Position numbers and translations under genes: made by a program
From: Malassezia japonica
Lineage: Eukaryota > Basidiomycota > Malasseziomycetes > Malasseziales > Malasseziaceae
DNA: 64,000 nt
Direction of reading: 5' to 3'
Assembly: GCF_029542785.1 (NCBI RefSeq)
Contig: NC_083370.1
Coordinates: forward strand, 186,001-250,000
The notes under the pieces: model-generated
The model's input: only the letters and a program-made list of their open reading frames with translations
What the model was told of the DNA's origin: nothing
Database searches by the model: none
Shown: positions 8,117 through 18,918 of the stretch, piece by piece
Layout: each line of letters begins with the position of its first letter
Numbering within the stretch: position 1 is the first letter of the stretch

Positions 8117-10092
8117 CTAGGGCTGCTGCAAAAAGTCGCGCAGGCGATCGGCGCCCTTTGCTTTCATGAGCCGCTTCACCGCGCGAAGCTCGGCGAGCTC
8201 GGTGGGGTAGATGTACGTGAGCGACGGTGCCGCCGGCTGCTGCGGCACGTCGTCTGGCCGCGCCGACGGCACAAGCGGCACCTCCTCGGACGCCTTGTAT
8301 GTCGAGCGCTCTGCGCCGTCGAACGGTGTCGCGTTCGGCGCGAGCGATGTGCGTGCCGCTGCCGCGTGCTGCGCCACATTCTCCGGCGTGCGGGCCTCGG
8401 TCCCACTGGTGCTGGGCCGCGTCTCGCTGAGGGCGACAGCCAGAAGCTGCTCCCACGCTGACGCCGGTATCGGGCCCGTGTCTTCCAGGGGCCTATGCGT
8501 TGCGATGGGCGCGGGTGCGTGCCTCGGCCTGGGCGTTTTCCGCTCCAACGCCGCACGGCTCCAAAACTCGAGGCGGATCGTCTTTTCCGGGATGCGATAG
8601 CGCACGCGGGCGCCGTTCGCGTTGCTTACGGTCACGTCCTCGTACGGCGGTGCGGCGCTGTGTCCCGAGCCGCTCTCGCCCACAAACGTCTTGTCGTCGG
8701 CGTCCAGGAGCACGTCGACCTCGCCATACTCGCGCCGCCGCCCTCCGACGGGCGCCTCGGTCGCCCGCGGCACGTCCACCGTCTTGACCTGGTTGGCTGC
8801 GCGGGGAATGCGCACGCGCGGCTCTGCGTGCGAGCTGTGTGCCGGGCACTTCCAGCGGCGTGTGGGTGGCGGCATGCCAGACATGGGCAGCTTGGCACAG
8901 TCGAGGTGCCAGTGCAGGTTGCAAAAGTCGCAGCTGATCATCCTGCGACCGTGCTGCGGCGCACGCGGCGGGCGGTGCTCGGCGAGCGCCGCGTCAGCGA
9001 GCGTGTCGAGCGCCTTGCGCTCCTCTGCGAGCGTCGCCTTGCGGTTTGCGTCCGGGAGAATCTCGTTCGGCGGCAGGGCCGAGCCGCCGCACTGGTAGCA
9101 CAGCACCGCCTCGCCGTGCTTGTCGCGGAGCAGGTAGGGATCGCGCTCCTCGACGAACCCGTGGCGCGAGAGCTTGAGCGGCCGCAGCGAGGTCGAGTCG
9201 ACGTACGAGCCGTCGGCAGACGTCGACACGCCTTTGTAGTAATTGCGCAGCTCGACCGGGAGCGAAAAAATACTCGGATTCTCCCGCTCGAGCTGCTGCA
9301 AGAGGGGGTTGAACGGCCCATAGCCCCGCACGGCCTTGGGCGGGACGCGCTCCGCAAAGCATACGCGGCAGAACCAGCTGTCGTCAGCGTCGAGCCGCGC
9401 GGCACGCGGGTCGCTCGACTTGGTGTCGGCCTTCTTTTTCGGGAGGAGCGTGCCGTTGGGAAAGGGCATCTCGTCCACGTCCAGCGGGGGGTTCACGCAC
9501 GCAAAGTGAAAGGAGCGGGGACACCCGTCGCAGCACAGGAAGCGCCCATGACCACGACACGTCTCGCAGTAGTCGTTGTTGAGCTGCGTCAGAAAAAGGT
9601 ACGTACCGACTCCCAGTCCATCTCGTCGGTCGCCGGCGCGACGCCAATCATGGGCAGGTCCTGCTCCGCCGCAGGATTCGCACGCTCGCCTTCTGCCGCC
9701 GCACGCAGCGGCGACGGGCCGACGGCGAGCATCGGGCCAGAAGGGCGCGCGGCACGCACGCGCTGCGTCCGCGTCGCACCGGCCGTAGGGCGCCCGCGCC
9801 GCTTGGGGGGCCGCGCCTCGGACGGCGGCACACTTGCCGCCGGCGGGTGCTGCGCGCCGGCGACCGCCACGCCGGGATACGGCGGCAGGGATGCGGGGTC
9901 GGGCAAAATCTCGGTCGCGATCGCCGACGTCGGCACGGCGGCCGGCGGCGCGGCGCGCGGCTCGTCGTCATCGATCAGCATATCCGGCGTATGCGCCTTG
10001 TCGCCCACAGTTCCTATGTCGTCCATATCCTTGGAGGGGGCAGGGGAAGACGTCAGAGGCGTGCGCGCCTCGTCCGTCGTCCCTTGGCTCAT
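8117..10092 (-). CDS. RCO1: Rpd3S histone deacetylase subunit, Rco1-like PHD-finger protein
   Basis: Two exons, complement(8117..9583, 9607..10092), 650 aa. The 23-nt intron (9584-9606) lies immediately before the first PHD finger; splicing gives ...EMDWES|LNNDYCETC. PHD1 (about 166-230) includes CETCRGHGRFLCCDGCPRSF. The block FNPLLQQLERENPSIFSLP is typical of Rco1/PHF12 proteins. A second PHD (about 320-410) is interrupted by an insertion and ends RWKCPAH. Rco1 with Eaf3 targets Rpd3/Sin3 to H3K36-methylated gene bodies and represses cryptic transcription. The N-terminal 160 residues are Pro/Ala-rich with a PPKRRGRP AT-hook-like motif. It starts 27 bp after the COG1 stop on the same strand. 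Confidence 0.82.
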
Positions 10093-10119
10093 GGAAAAAG
10101 ACTCGGCCGTGGAGGTATA

Positions 10120-12078
10120 CTACAAAGAGACAAACCGCGGCGCGACGCGGGCGAGTCGCAGGCCGTGCGTGCGGGGCGCGGTCGAGGAGGAGCGTGCGTT
10201 CAGCGTCCAGGGCGCCAGCACCAGGCGCAGGCGCGCGGCCGCGGCCGCAATCTCGGGCGGGGCGGACGCGCCGCCGAGATGGTCGAGAAACGGAGCGTCG
10301 GCGGGATGCTTTGCGCGCCACGCCTCGTCGAGGCGCGGCAGGGTATCCCGGGGAGCGTCCGTGCCGAGGCGTAGATGGGCGTGGCCGAGCGTACGCAGCG
10401 CGGTGACGAGCGCATGCGACGGCACCGCATCGTCGCGCGGCGCCGCGTCGCCGGCGGCTACGGCGCGGGCGACGTGCACAGCGGTCCAGCGCTGCGCGAG
10501 CGTGGCGCGCACCTCGGCGAGGCGCGCAAGGAGCGGCGCGACCTCGTCCAGGCCGTCGACACGCTGCTGGAGATGCGTACATAGACGTAGAAGCCAGCCG
10601 AGCGCCGCGGCATCGTCCGTCTCTTTTGCGAGGTGGCTCGCGACTTGGTCGCATGTGCGCGACAGTGGCTCGATCGCCGCACGGCCGTACGTGCGCGTGT
10701 GCCGCGCGGCCGTAGTGAGCTGCGTCGCTAGAGGGCCGACGACCGCGTCGAGCGCGTCGCTCTTGCGCGGCGGAAAGAGCGGCTCGTCGCCTTGCGCGGC
10801 GAGCGCGGCATCGGCCGCCGAGGCAAACGCTTTTGTAGCCGCAGCAAGCGTCTGCTGCACGAGCTCCACGGCACGCTGGTCGAGGAGGGCGGCGAAGCGC
10901 GTGTGCAGCGCGTCGAGCGCACGCAGCGAATGGCGCTCGCGGTGCGTCTGCATCGTCGTGTGCAGCGCCGCGCGGCACTCTGCTACGGCGTCCAGGTCGT
11001 CGACCGGCGCAAGGAGTGCGGCGAGCGCATCGACCTTGGCGCACACGCGGTCGGCCCACGCCGTACTGGCTTCGTCCACGTCCGCCGCCGGCACGGGCGT
11101 CGGGGGCGGCAGGGTATACGCGGTGATCTCGAGCGGCAGGTGCCCATAGAGGACCGCGGACGCGCGCGGGCCTGCGTGAAGGAGCGGCGCGCCGAGCGCA
11201 AAGAAGCGCGACGGCGTCCCTGGCTCGGCCGCATTGCGCAGCGTCTCGAGCAGCGACGTCGGACCGGTGTGCGAGCGGAACACGGCATCGGTCTGGGCGA
11301 GCGTCGAGGTGTAGCACGCGGCGACAGCCTGCATGCCGTTGAGCGCGTCGCCCGACTCGGCCCGTAACACACCCCGGATCTGCGCGTAGCGCTGGGCGTG
11401 AAAGTAGGCGAGCGCCTCGCTCGGCGTCTGCTCGCCCAGCACAATGAGCGCCGCGAGCGCCTGACGCACGTCGTCTGTCGATGCCGCGCCGAGCGCCTGT
11501 GTCGCCCGCTCCACGAGGGCGGTGTGCGCGCGTAGGCGGCTGCGTTCCGCCGCGCTGCATTCGGAAAATACGGCGGCATCCGGGGCGTGTTTCTCGAGAT
11601 AGTCCATGGCGCCTCTGCCGATACACACGCACCATGCAGAGAGCAGCAGTGCGCCGCGGCGCATCGCACTCTCTGCGAGCGCCGGCGCATCGAGCACGAC
11701 GAGCACGCAGGCGCCGACGGCGAGCGACGGCGCGTCTGCGCCGCCTGCCGGCTTCTCCAGCGCATGCGCGCGGGTGCGAGCGCTCGCGCTGTACGCTCCT
11801 ACATTCCTCTGCAGTCCCTGGAGCGAGGTCTGGAGCGAAGCGAGCGAGCCTTGCATGTTGACGACCGTCTTGGCGACGCCCAGCAGCTCCTGGTACCGAT
11901 CGCCGACGAGTGCGCGGGCCGCGTGTTGCTTTTCGTGCGCGACGCGGCCAAGCTCTGCACTATACGCCTCCATCTGCTTCACCGAGTAGCGCGCGAAGAG
12001 CCCATCCGCGTCCTCGTGCAGCGCCGCGGCGACCGACGGCCCCGCGTCCGGCGCCTCGGTCATGGTGGAGGGGGACAT
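10120..12078 (-). CDS. COG1: Conserved oligomeric Golgi complex subunit 1
   Basis: A 652-aa protein, mostly helical. The N-terminus LFARYSVKQMEAYSAEL and the following QYxELLG-type helix (RYQELLGVAKTVVNMQGSL) fit the Cog1/Vps51 N-terminal signature. COG tethers vesicles recycling within the Golgi and binds SNAREs. The start is either 12078 or the second ATG at 12063. The stop codon of YKT6, on the same strand, lies only 14 bp upstream of the first ATG, so the promoter must overlap the SNARE gene or the two share a transcript. No intron is needed. Sequence outside the N-terminus is poorly conserved, as usual in this family. Confidence 0.8.
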   Translation of the reverse strand: MSPSTMTEAPDAGPSVAAALHEDADGLFARYSVKQMEAYSAELGRVAHEKQHAARALVGDRYQELLGVAKTVVNMQGSLASLQTSLQGLQRNVGAYSASARTRAHALEKPAGGADAPSLAVGACVLVVLDAPALAESAMRRGALLLSAWCVCIGRGAMDYLEKHAPDAAVFSECSAAERSRLRAHTALVERATQALGAASTDDVRQALAALIVLGEQTPSEALAYFHAQRYAQIRGVLRAESGDALNGMQAVAACYTSTLAQTDAVFRSHTGPTSLLETLRNAAEPGTPSRFFALGAPLLHAGPRASAVLYGHLPLEITAYTLPPPTPVPAADVDEASTAWADRVCAKVDALAALLAPVDDLDAVAECRAALHTTMQTHRERHSLRALDALHTRFAALLDQRAVELVQQTLAAATKAFASAADAALAAQGDEPLFPPRKSDALDAVVGPLATQLTTAARHTRTYGRAAIEPLSRTCDQVASHLAKETDDAAALGWLLRLCTHLQQRVDGLDEVAPLLARLAEVRATLAQRWTAVHVARAVAAGDAAPRDDAVPSHALVTALRTLGHAHLRLGTDAPRDTLPRLDEAWRAKHPADAPFLDHLGGASAPPEIAAAAARLRLVLAPWTLNARSSSTAPRTHGLRLARVAPRFVSL

Positions 12079-12092
12079 AATTCCGCTATGCA

Positions 12093-12857
12093 CTACATCA
12101 CGCCACAGCACGAGTCTGGGTGAGCGACTGGACCTACTTTGCTTGCGCGCGGACTTGTAGAACATCTTGCTCTGCTGCGAGAGCGAGCCGCTCTTTTCGA
12201 CGAGCTTGTCGAGGTCCTCGCCACGCTGGAGCACCGAGTCGATCGTGTTGTGCTGCGTCAGGGCGGAAACGTACCAGAACGATCTTGGTATCGTCGAGTT
12301 CCTGCTGCACACGCAAGATGGTATCCGCCTGGCGGGGGTCCTGGTAGCGCGACAGGTAGTCCTGGGCCTGGGGAAAGTCGCTGGAGCGCAGGAGGCCCTC
12401 GCCCTTCGCCGGCACGTTGCCGCTGAGCGCGATCGAGTTGGCCTGCGACTGCCACGTCGCCTTGGGCACCTTGATAATAAACTCCTCGAGGAGCTTGTTC
12501 AGGAGCGAGTACGCCACGCGCACGGGGTACTCGCTGTCCGAGACCAACACACCGCTGATGCCGTCGACCGCAGGGCGCGCGTGCACATGCGCGGTAAAGT
12601 TGTTCTCCTGGATCGACTGGCGCTGCGTCGGCGAGGTGCGCTCGACGACCGTCTGCGTGAGCGGAGCGACCTACCTTGGCCATGAACGCCATCATGTCCT
12701 GCACCGTACCGCGCTGGATCCACGAGAAGGAGTTCAGGTCCCAGGCACTCAGCAACGGCACGGCCGGCTGGCCCGCCTGCGTCGCAAAGATGAGCACGGC
12801 GTCTGCGTTAGACTCGCGACATACACAGCTTCCTGGGTCAGCGCGCCTCACGTACAT
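12093..12857 (-). CDS. YKT6: v-SNARE Ykt6, six exons with a split start codon
   Basis: Exons are complement(12093..12115, 12138..12252, 12275..12652, 12675..12802, 12825..12832, 12856..12857), giving 217 aa. All five introns are 22-23 nt. The start codon is split: AT ends exon 1, and an 8-nt exon supplies G plus AAG CTG T. Together they read MKLYAVLIFA, the expected Ykt6 longin start. The longin domain contains WDLNSFSWIQRGTVQDMM. The SNARE helix reads ELDDTKIVL|HNTIDSVLQ across an exon junction. The last exon gives KQNSCCGVM, a double-cysteine palmitoylation/prenylation tail. Every junction is supported by the family sequence. Ykt6 acts in Golgi, endosomal and vacuolar fusion. It is divergent from the gene at 12914 across 56 bp. 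Confidence 0.93.
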
Positions 12858-12913
12858 GTTGTGGGTCGTCAACCCGTATCCCGATGTGATCGATCGGGCT
12901 TCTCCACACCACC

Positions 12914-14510
12914 ATGCCCGTCCCGACCGTCTCCACGGCCGGCGCACGGATCGCTCAGTTCTTGCTTGTCGCATTTTTGGTAGGAGTTTGTGCTAACCCA
13001 GTCTATCTTTGCGCTCAAGTTGTTTGAAGCGCGCGATGTATTTTATATGCTGCACAACTCGGTGCGCGCCGATTTGCCCGCGTTTTGGGTGCGGCCCCAG
13101 CCGAGCGGCATGGGCACCCCGCAGTGCCGCAACCTGTACGGGGTGCCTGTGCCAGACGAACGTGCGTACCTCAAGGAGGAATCTACGGGAGTACGTGTGC
13201 AGTTGACCGAGGCGTGCGAAGACGTGCACCTCTCGGAAGAGCTCGGCATCGCCATCTTTACCTGCGACCCGGGCCGCCCCGCATGGAACGCCGTGCTGGG
13301 GCCCGCGCGCGAGCCGCACTGGCGCGGCGGACTCTGGATCCTAGACTACAAAACGGCACCGTTTGAACAGGAGCCGACGTTGCTCAACGTGGAAGATCTC
13401 CCGGACCACCACGACTTTCATCCGCTCGGCATCACGATTTATGAGGTCTCGCCGAAGCTCGCACGTCTCTTTGTCGTGAACCACCGCGGGATTGCGAATG
13501 TCCTCGAGGTGATCGACCTGCAAAAGGATGCGGGGGTCTGGCGCGCACGCTACGTGCGCACCATCGCCCATCCGCTCGGCACGCACGCATCGAACAGCGT
13601 CGAGGCGCTGGACCGCAACGAGGTGGTGGTGACCAACATGCACACCGGCATGGAGCGTCAAGTGGCACAGCCGTATCTCGAACGCACGCTCCAGGGGCTG
13701 TACGGCGTATGGTCCAAGCGCCTCGCCCCGTACTTTTACGGCAAAAAGTTCAAGAACCAGGTCCAGTTCGTCGAGGACCTCTTTGGCGGCGGATGGATCG
13801 CACACATCAAGTTTGAGGACCGCGTGCCGATGCCGCACGACGAAGACTTGGATGCATGGGAGAAGGGCGTCGAGGCGCACGTCATCGCACGGGGTATTCC
13901 ATTTGCCAACGGCCTCAGCCTCACGCCGGGCCACCGGCACCTGGTCGCCGCGTCCACGACGGTTACCGGCGTGGTGATCTTCCCGATAGAGCGCTGGACG
14001 GACGACGGCACGCCGGACTGGGCAGATCCCAAGGTGCTCGGCCGCCGTACAGTCGTCCCGACGCCCTTCTTTGCGGATAATGTCGAGGTGATTGCGCCCA
14101 AGCCGGGCAGCCGCGTGCGTGCAGACGACCCGCTGCAGGGCGCCAAGATTCTCGTCGCAGGCCACCCGTCCCTGCCGGACCTCCACGATATGCTCGCGCA
14201 CCTCGGCGAGGGCGCACCAAACGAGCACCGCGCCCCGAGCTGGGCGGTGGAAATTTCGTACACGGGCACGCAACAAGAGGACCAAGCGCCTCTGCCCGCC
14301 CACGAACGCATCACGGGCGTGCCGCACGGATGGACCGTGCGCACGCTCTTCCAGACCGACGGAAAACGCAACCTAATTGACGGCAAGACCATGGAGCTGC
14401 CTACGAGCTGCGGCGTGGCATGGGATAGCTCGGGCGAAGGCCACGGCACGCTCATCGTCACAGGCCTGTACTCGGCTGCGCCGATGCTGTGCCGCGGCGT
14501 GTATGTATAG
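12914..14510 (+). CDS. Paraoxonase/arylesterase-like membrane-anchored beta-propeller
   Basis: Exons 12914..12979 and 13002..14510, 524 aa. The 22-nt intron has donor GTAGGA and ends CTAACCCAG; splicing joins QFLLVAFL|SIFALKLFEA, completing one N-terminal membrane segment (about 14-32). The rest fits a six-bladed propeller of the PON/SMP-30 type, with SNSVEALDRNEVVVTN and PFANGLSLTPGHRHLVAAS. The N, E and D residues expected to ligate calcium are in such blocks. Family members hydrolyse lactones, aryl esters or organophosphates; the substrate here is unknown. A single uncleaved signal anchor would put the propeller in the ER lumen or outside. Confidence 0.75.
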
Positions 14511-14547
14511 TCGTAGCGTGCAAATGAGTGTCTCCTCCTATCCTACA

Positions 14548-17500
14548 CTAGGCGGTCGAGTATGGTGAATCGGGCTCGAGCATCGCCTTGATCTCCTCCT
14601 CCTCTTTGCGGTACTGCTTGTCGGCAATCAGCGCCTCGTAGCCGGGGTGGCTGTGGTCGGGGTGGCCCGGCACCAGCTGGCCGCTCGCGTCGGAGTCGTG
14701 CTCCAGGTCAAGCTCCGGCACAGGGTCGCGCTGTTGGCGCAGCTCGCGGCTGGCTTCTTGCTGCGCGCGCGCATAGTGCTTCTGGTCGAAGCGCTCGGTG
14801 CGCAACGCAGCGCTCGGTGGCCGGATCGGCATAGGCTCTTCTTCTTCGTGCTCCTCAGCGACCTCTTCCGCAGCCTCGGGCGCGCCGGGCTCGGCGCCAT
14901 CGAGCTCGCCTTCGGCGTTCAGCTCATCGACCAGCTCGCGGATCCACGCGTGGCCACGCAGCTCGATGGCCGTCGGGCGCTCGAACGGGTCGATAATCAG
15001 GCACTGCCGGATAAAGTCGATGCCGAGCGCAGAGAGTTGCGTCTCATCCGGCAACGGGGGGTGCTGCTGCGCCATGCCGATGTGGAACATGATCGCCCAC
15101 TCGTTGTCAAGGTGCGACCAGGGCCGCGAGCCAGTGGCACACTCGAGGATGACACACCCCAAACTCCAGACGTCCATCGCGCCTTGGCGCCCGTTTTGCT
15201 CGCCTTTGATGACCTCGGGCGACATGTACATCGGCGTGCCTTGGAGACTCTGCCCGGCCGCGTCCATCCCGCCGCCGACCGGCAGGACACCGGCCTTGCG
15301 CGAGCGCTGCACGGTGCGCGAGCTGCTTGAGAGCACCTTGGCGGCACCAAAGTCGACAAACTTGATAACGCCCATGTGGTCAAGCAGAATATTCTCGGGC
15401 TTGATGTCGCGGTGCACGACGCCTTTCGAGTGCAAGTACATCAAGCCGTCGAGCATCTGCAGCGAATAGACCTGGAGCACGATCTCGTCCTCGATGCGGC
15501 CATGCTCGAGGAGCTGCGCCATGCTGCCGCCTTGACAGTACTCTTCAAAGATGTAAACCTTGTCGCGGTGCACCTCGATGCCGTAGTACTCGACAATGTT
15601 GGGGTGCCGCAGCATCTCCATGACATTCATCTCGTCGTGGATCTGCTTGTAGAGCGACGGGGTAGATGACAGCTCCTGGAAACGGATCTCTTTGACGGCC
15701 ATCAGCCCACCCGTGTCGAGGTTCACCGCAAGGTACACGGTGCCAAATGTGCCGCCGCCGATAAAGCGGCCTTGCTGCCAGCGCATCTGCACGCCCTTCG
15801 AGGCAAGCAGCTGCAGGCCGCGGTCCTCGAGCAGCGTATCGTCGAGCACGCGGCCGACGGCGCGCCGCTCGTTCAGGTTGTTTTGCCGCTCCTCGTCGTG
15901 CATCGCACAGCTCGCAAGACGGCGTGCCGCCACCTTGTCTTCGAGCGTCGCAGGCTCATTGACGATCTGCAACTCGCACTCGCGCGCGCGCGCGAGTTTC
16001 TTGCGCTCGAACCGTTTCTGCTCTTCCTCGGCCTGCGCCGCAGTCGACCTTGCACCGAGAATGTCAAAGTGCGAGATGAGCAAAGCAATGCAGCTCGATA
16101 CCTTGCCCTTGAGCAGGTTGTACTCGTTCTCGTTCAGCAAAAAGATCTTTTCGCCACGCGTCATCTGCATCGCATTTTCCAACGCAGCGACGGCCCACTT
16201 GAACGTCTTGCGCTCCGTCAACACGCAGTCGTCGCAGATGAACGAGATCCACTCGATCGCGAGCTGCGCGAGCGCCGCGGAAATCTGCGAACGCAGACGC
16301 GTCGACTCCATGTACACGAGCGCACGCGCACCTTGGTCGACGGCGATGCCGAAGCACGTCTGCACCAACTCGTCGCAACTCGCACGGTCCACGGGACTCG
16401 CCTCGATCGGCGACATGGGCGCGGGCGAGCGCAGACGCACCATCTGCCGGCGGATGGCCGGCACGGCGTGCAGCACCGTATCGGTGAGCACATACCCGCC
16501 CTTGTTCATCAGTTTGAGCTCGTGCTGGATCATGCTCAAGTGCGCCATCTGTTCGTACACCGTCGTGAGCGGAAAGACGCCAGAGGGAGGCGGACTGCTG
16601 TAGTCCTGGACGCTGCGCGTGCTCGCCGAAGCAAACTGCCACTGGAAGTGGTTCTTGCACATGTGCAGGCGGTCGTGTGTGCCGTCGGCGACAAGACGCA
16701 GCCGCTGCTCTTTGAGATCGACATTAATCCAGGGGAGGGGGAGCGTCATCACGCGCCCCGTCCACAGGAACGGCTCGCGAGGGCTCAACAACAAAAGGTA
16801 GCTCGGCGGAGGACGCGTCCGGTGGCGCAGGCGCGTCGGCGTATCGGGATGCAGCCCGTCGTCGCGCCGCCGCGATACACGCCGCGTCTGCCGGATACAT
16901 GTAAACATCAGCTCCTGGATACTATCCGGCTGGTCGTGCAGACTCGGGTCGGCGAGCACGTAAATACCGCGCTCCTCAAACGTAGACGTGTACACGAGGA
17001 AGTAGTCGGCGTGTAGCAGCGTCTGCAGGAATCGGTGCAGATCGTACTGCGTCGACGGCGTGCTGTCGCTTCCTGCGTCCGAGCGCACTTTGAGCGAGCG
17101 CAGGTCGTACTCGGCAGCGTTCTCGAGGCGCGAGCGCACCTTGCGTGCAAAACCGATCAGCTTGCGCGAGCGCACACGCTCCGTGTTGAACACGGTGTGG
17201 ATCCAACGCGTCATTTCCTGGAGGCTCATCGCGACGCGTCCCTCGGTGAGGCGCCCGCCGGTGCTCGGCCCTTGCTGCGCGGAGCGCGTGGCGGCCTTGG
17301 GCGAGAGGACGTGCCCCGCGCTCGGCGCCTGCAGCTCGCGCTGGAAGTAGGTGATGATGCGCACAAAGAGCCGGTTGACCATGTACGCTGTCTTGTGGGC
17401 GACGATCGCGTCGCCGCCCGGAATCACCTTTACAGCCGAGCACAAAAAGTCCCATTCCGGCTCGAGCAGGTCGACCTCTTTAAAGTAGATTGCACTCTTG

Positions 17501-18855
17501 AGACGAAAGTGCAGCAGGCGGAAGAAGAACACGAGCGCCGAGCACACGGTCGAGTCGAACGCGTCGTCGGCTTGGATCGGCAAGTCCCATCCGTGCTCCG
17601 GATCCGAGACGGTGGTTTCGGTGTACTGCAGCTTGATACGGCACGCCAGCGCGATGGCCGTGCGCAGGTCCTCGGAAAGTGACTCGACGAGCACGACGCT
17701 CGGCTCCTTGAGCTTATCTGCGTACTCGAGACGCTGGCGCAGCGCGCCTTCGGCGAGCCACATGGGAAAGTGCACGAGCGGCAGCACGTCCGGCTCAAAC
17801 GACGGCAGGCGCATCTTGCGGAAGGCCGCGTGGTGCTCGGCCATGGCATCCTTGGCTTTGAACACGAGCTGATTCAGTGCACGGAGCGTGCGGCGCTCAA
17901 AGGTCTGCTGCAGATTGCTCTCGCGAAAGATGCCCTCGACAAGGACTTGGTCGCTGCGCTCCCCGTCGCGGTCGTCGCGCCGCTCACCAAGCGAGCCAGT
18001 GGACGGCACACGCACCACGCCGCCGGGATCGGTCAGCGAGCCGGTCCATTTGGGCAAGAGCTTGACTTGCGCCTGGAGGGAGCGCGTCACGTTGTACCAC
18101 GAGTAGAGCGCTGCAAGCTTCTTTTGCACCTTTGGACTGCCCCACGCGGGGTACTCGGCGACCATTTGGCGCTGCGAAGGAAAGAGCGACTCGGCCACGT
18201 CGACGCGCGACAGGAGCGCCTCGACCTCGGCCATCACTGCGGCGCGTTCGATCGCCGTCGCCTGTACCGTCACCTCGCTCTCGGCGCGGCTCGATACAGG
18301 CGACGTCGGCGCGGTGCGCGTCACGGTCGGCGTCGAGGACGCCGAGCTCGACGTGGGCGTCGCGGGCTCCGAGTCGTCTGGGGCCCCAAATTCGCGGGCC
18401 GCGAGGATATCGTCAATGAGGGTGGGAATGACCTGGCGCTGGATCTCTTTGAGCACCTGCCGCTCCATATCCGCGTCCAGCTTGCCTTCGATATTGCCAT
18501 AGTGCACCGCGCGTAGCTTGAGCCAAATGCGGTACATGAACTCGCCGGGCGACGGCACGTTCTCGTCCGCTGACGCAATGCGCTTCGTCTCACTGCTCAG
18601 CACCTCGCTCTCGAGGACAGATCGCAGCATCGTCTGCCACTCCATGCGCTTGTTCGGATCGTCATCGAACATAAAGTTCTCAAACACGCCTTGTTCCGCT
18701 TGGGGCGTGCTCATCTGCGCGGGCGTCTCTACAGGCCGCGCGCGGGTGGCGCGCATCCGCGTAAAGTAACCTGTCCGCTCAGCAGCCGAAACCGCTTCGC
18801 TTCTGGACGCAGGCGCCGCATGGTCGGCCGCCGCGGGCCGACGCTCTGGCTCCAT
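14548..18855 (-). CDS. SSK2: MAP kinase kinase kinase of the HOG pathway (Ssk2/Wis4-like)
   Basis: About 1435 aa from the ATG at 18855 (A at -3), or 1450 aa from the ATG at 18900, which would leave only 18 bp to the divergent gene. The kinase domain lies near residues 1023-1303: glycine loop GGGTFGTVY, lysine in MAVKEIRFQ, HRDIKPEN, and VDFGAAKV as the DFG region, all typical of Ssk2/Wis4. The N-terminal regulatory part contains the blocks NKRMEWQTMLRSVLESEVL and PSPGEFMYRIWLKLRAVHYG, seen in this family. Activated by the response regulator Ssk1, it phosphorylates Pbs2 under osmotic stress. The C-terminal tail after the kinase is acidic and Gln-rich. No intron is needed. Confidence 0.9.
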   Translation of the reverse strand: MEPERRPAAADHAAPASRSEAVSAAERTGYFTRMRATRARPVETPAQMSTPQAEQGVFENFMFDDDPNKRMEWQTMLRSVLESEVLSSETKRIASADENVPSPGEFMYRIWLKLRAVHYGNIEGKLDADMERQVLKEIQRQVIPTLIDDILAAREFGAPDDSEPATPTSSSASSTPTVTRTAPTSPVSSRAESEVTVQATAIERAAVMAEVEALLSRVDVAESLFPSQRQMVAEYPAWGSPKVQKKLAALYSWYNVTRSLQAQVKLLPKWTGSLTDPGGVVRVPSTGSLGERRDDRDGERSDQVLVEGIFRESNLQQTFERRTLRALNQLVFKAKDAMAEHHAAFRKMRLPSFEPDVLPLVHFPMWLAEGALRQRLEYADKLKEPSVVLVESLSEDLRTAIALACRIKLQYTETTVSDPEHGWDLPIQADDAFDSTVCSALVFFFRLLHFRLKSAIYFKEVDLLEPEWDFLCSAVKVIPGGDAIVAHKTAYMVNRLFVRIITYFQRELQAPSAGHVLSPKAATRSAQQGPSTGGRLTEGRVAMSLQEMTRWIHTVFNTERVRSRKLIGFARKVRSRLENAAEYDLRSLKVRSDAGSDSTPSTQYDLHRFLQTLLHADYFLVYTSTFEERGIYVLADPSLHDQPDSIQELMFTCIRQTRRVSRRRDDGLHPDTPTRLRHRTRPPPSYLLLLSPREPFLWTGRVMTLPLPWINVDLKEQRLRLVADGTHDRLHMCKNHFQWQFASASTRSVQDYSSPPPSGVFPLTTVYEQMAHLSMIQHELKLMNKGGYVLTDTVLHAVPAIRRQMVRLRSPAPMSPIEASPVDRASCDELVQTCFGIAVDQGARALVYMESTRLRSQISAALAQLAIEWISFICDDCVLTERKTFKWAVAALENAMQMTRGEKIFLLNENEYNLLKGKVSSCIALLISHFDILGARSTAAQAEEEQKRFERKKLARARECELQIVNEPATLEDKVAARRLASCAMHDEERQNNLNERRAVGRVLDDTLLEDRGLQLLASKGVQMRWQQGRFIGGGTFGTVYLAVNLDTGGLMAVKEIRFQELSSTPSLYKQIHDEMNVMEMLRHPNIVEYYGIEVHRDKVYIFEEYCQGGSMAQLLEHGRIEDEIVLQVYSLQMLDGLMYLHSKGVVHRDIKPENILLDHMGVIKFVDFGAAKVLSSSSRTVQRSRKAGVLPVGGGMDAAGQSLQGTPMYMSPEVIKGEQNGRQGAMDVWSLGCVILECATGSRPWSHLDNEWAIMFHIGMAQQHPPLPDETQLSALGIDFIRQCLIIDPFERPTAIELRGHAWIRELVDELNAEGELDGAEPGAPEAAEEVAEEHEEEEPMPIRPPSAALRTERFDQKHYARAQQEASRELRQQRDPVPELDLEHDSDASGQLVPGHPDHSHPGYEALIADKQYRKEEEEIKAMLEPDSPYSTA

Positions 18856-18918
18856 GCTGGTCGCTCGGCAGCCCGTGATCGGGATCGGGTGATCGTCCAT
18901 CGGGATCGGGACGCAACC

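Noticed and set aside
8495..11149. 884-codon open frame on the plus strand
   Set aside because: It is antisense to RCO1 and COG1; the product is Arg/Ala/Ser-rich without motifs, as expected from high GC.
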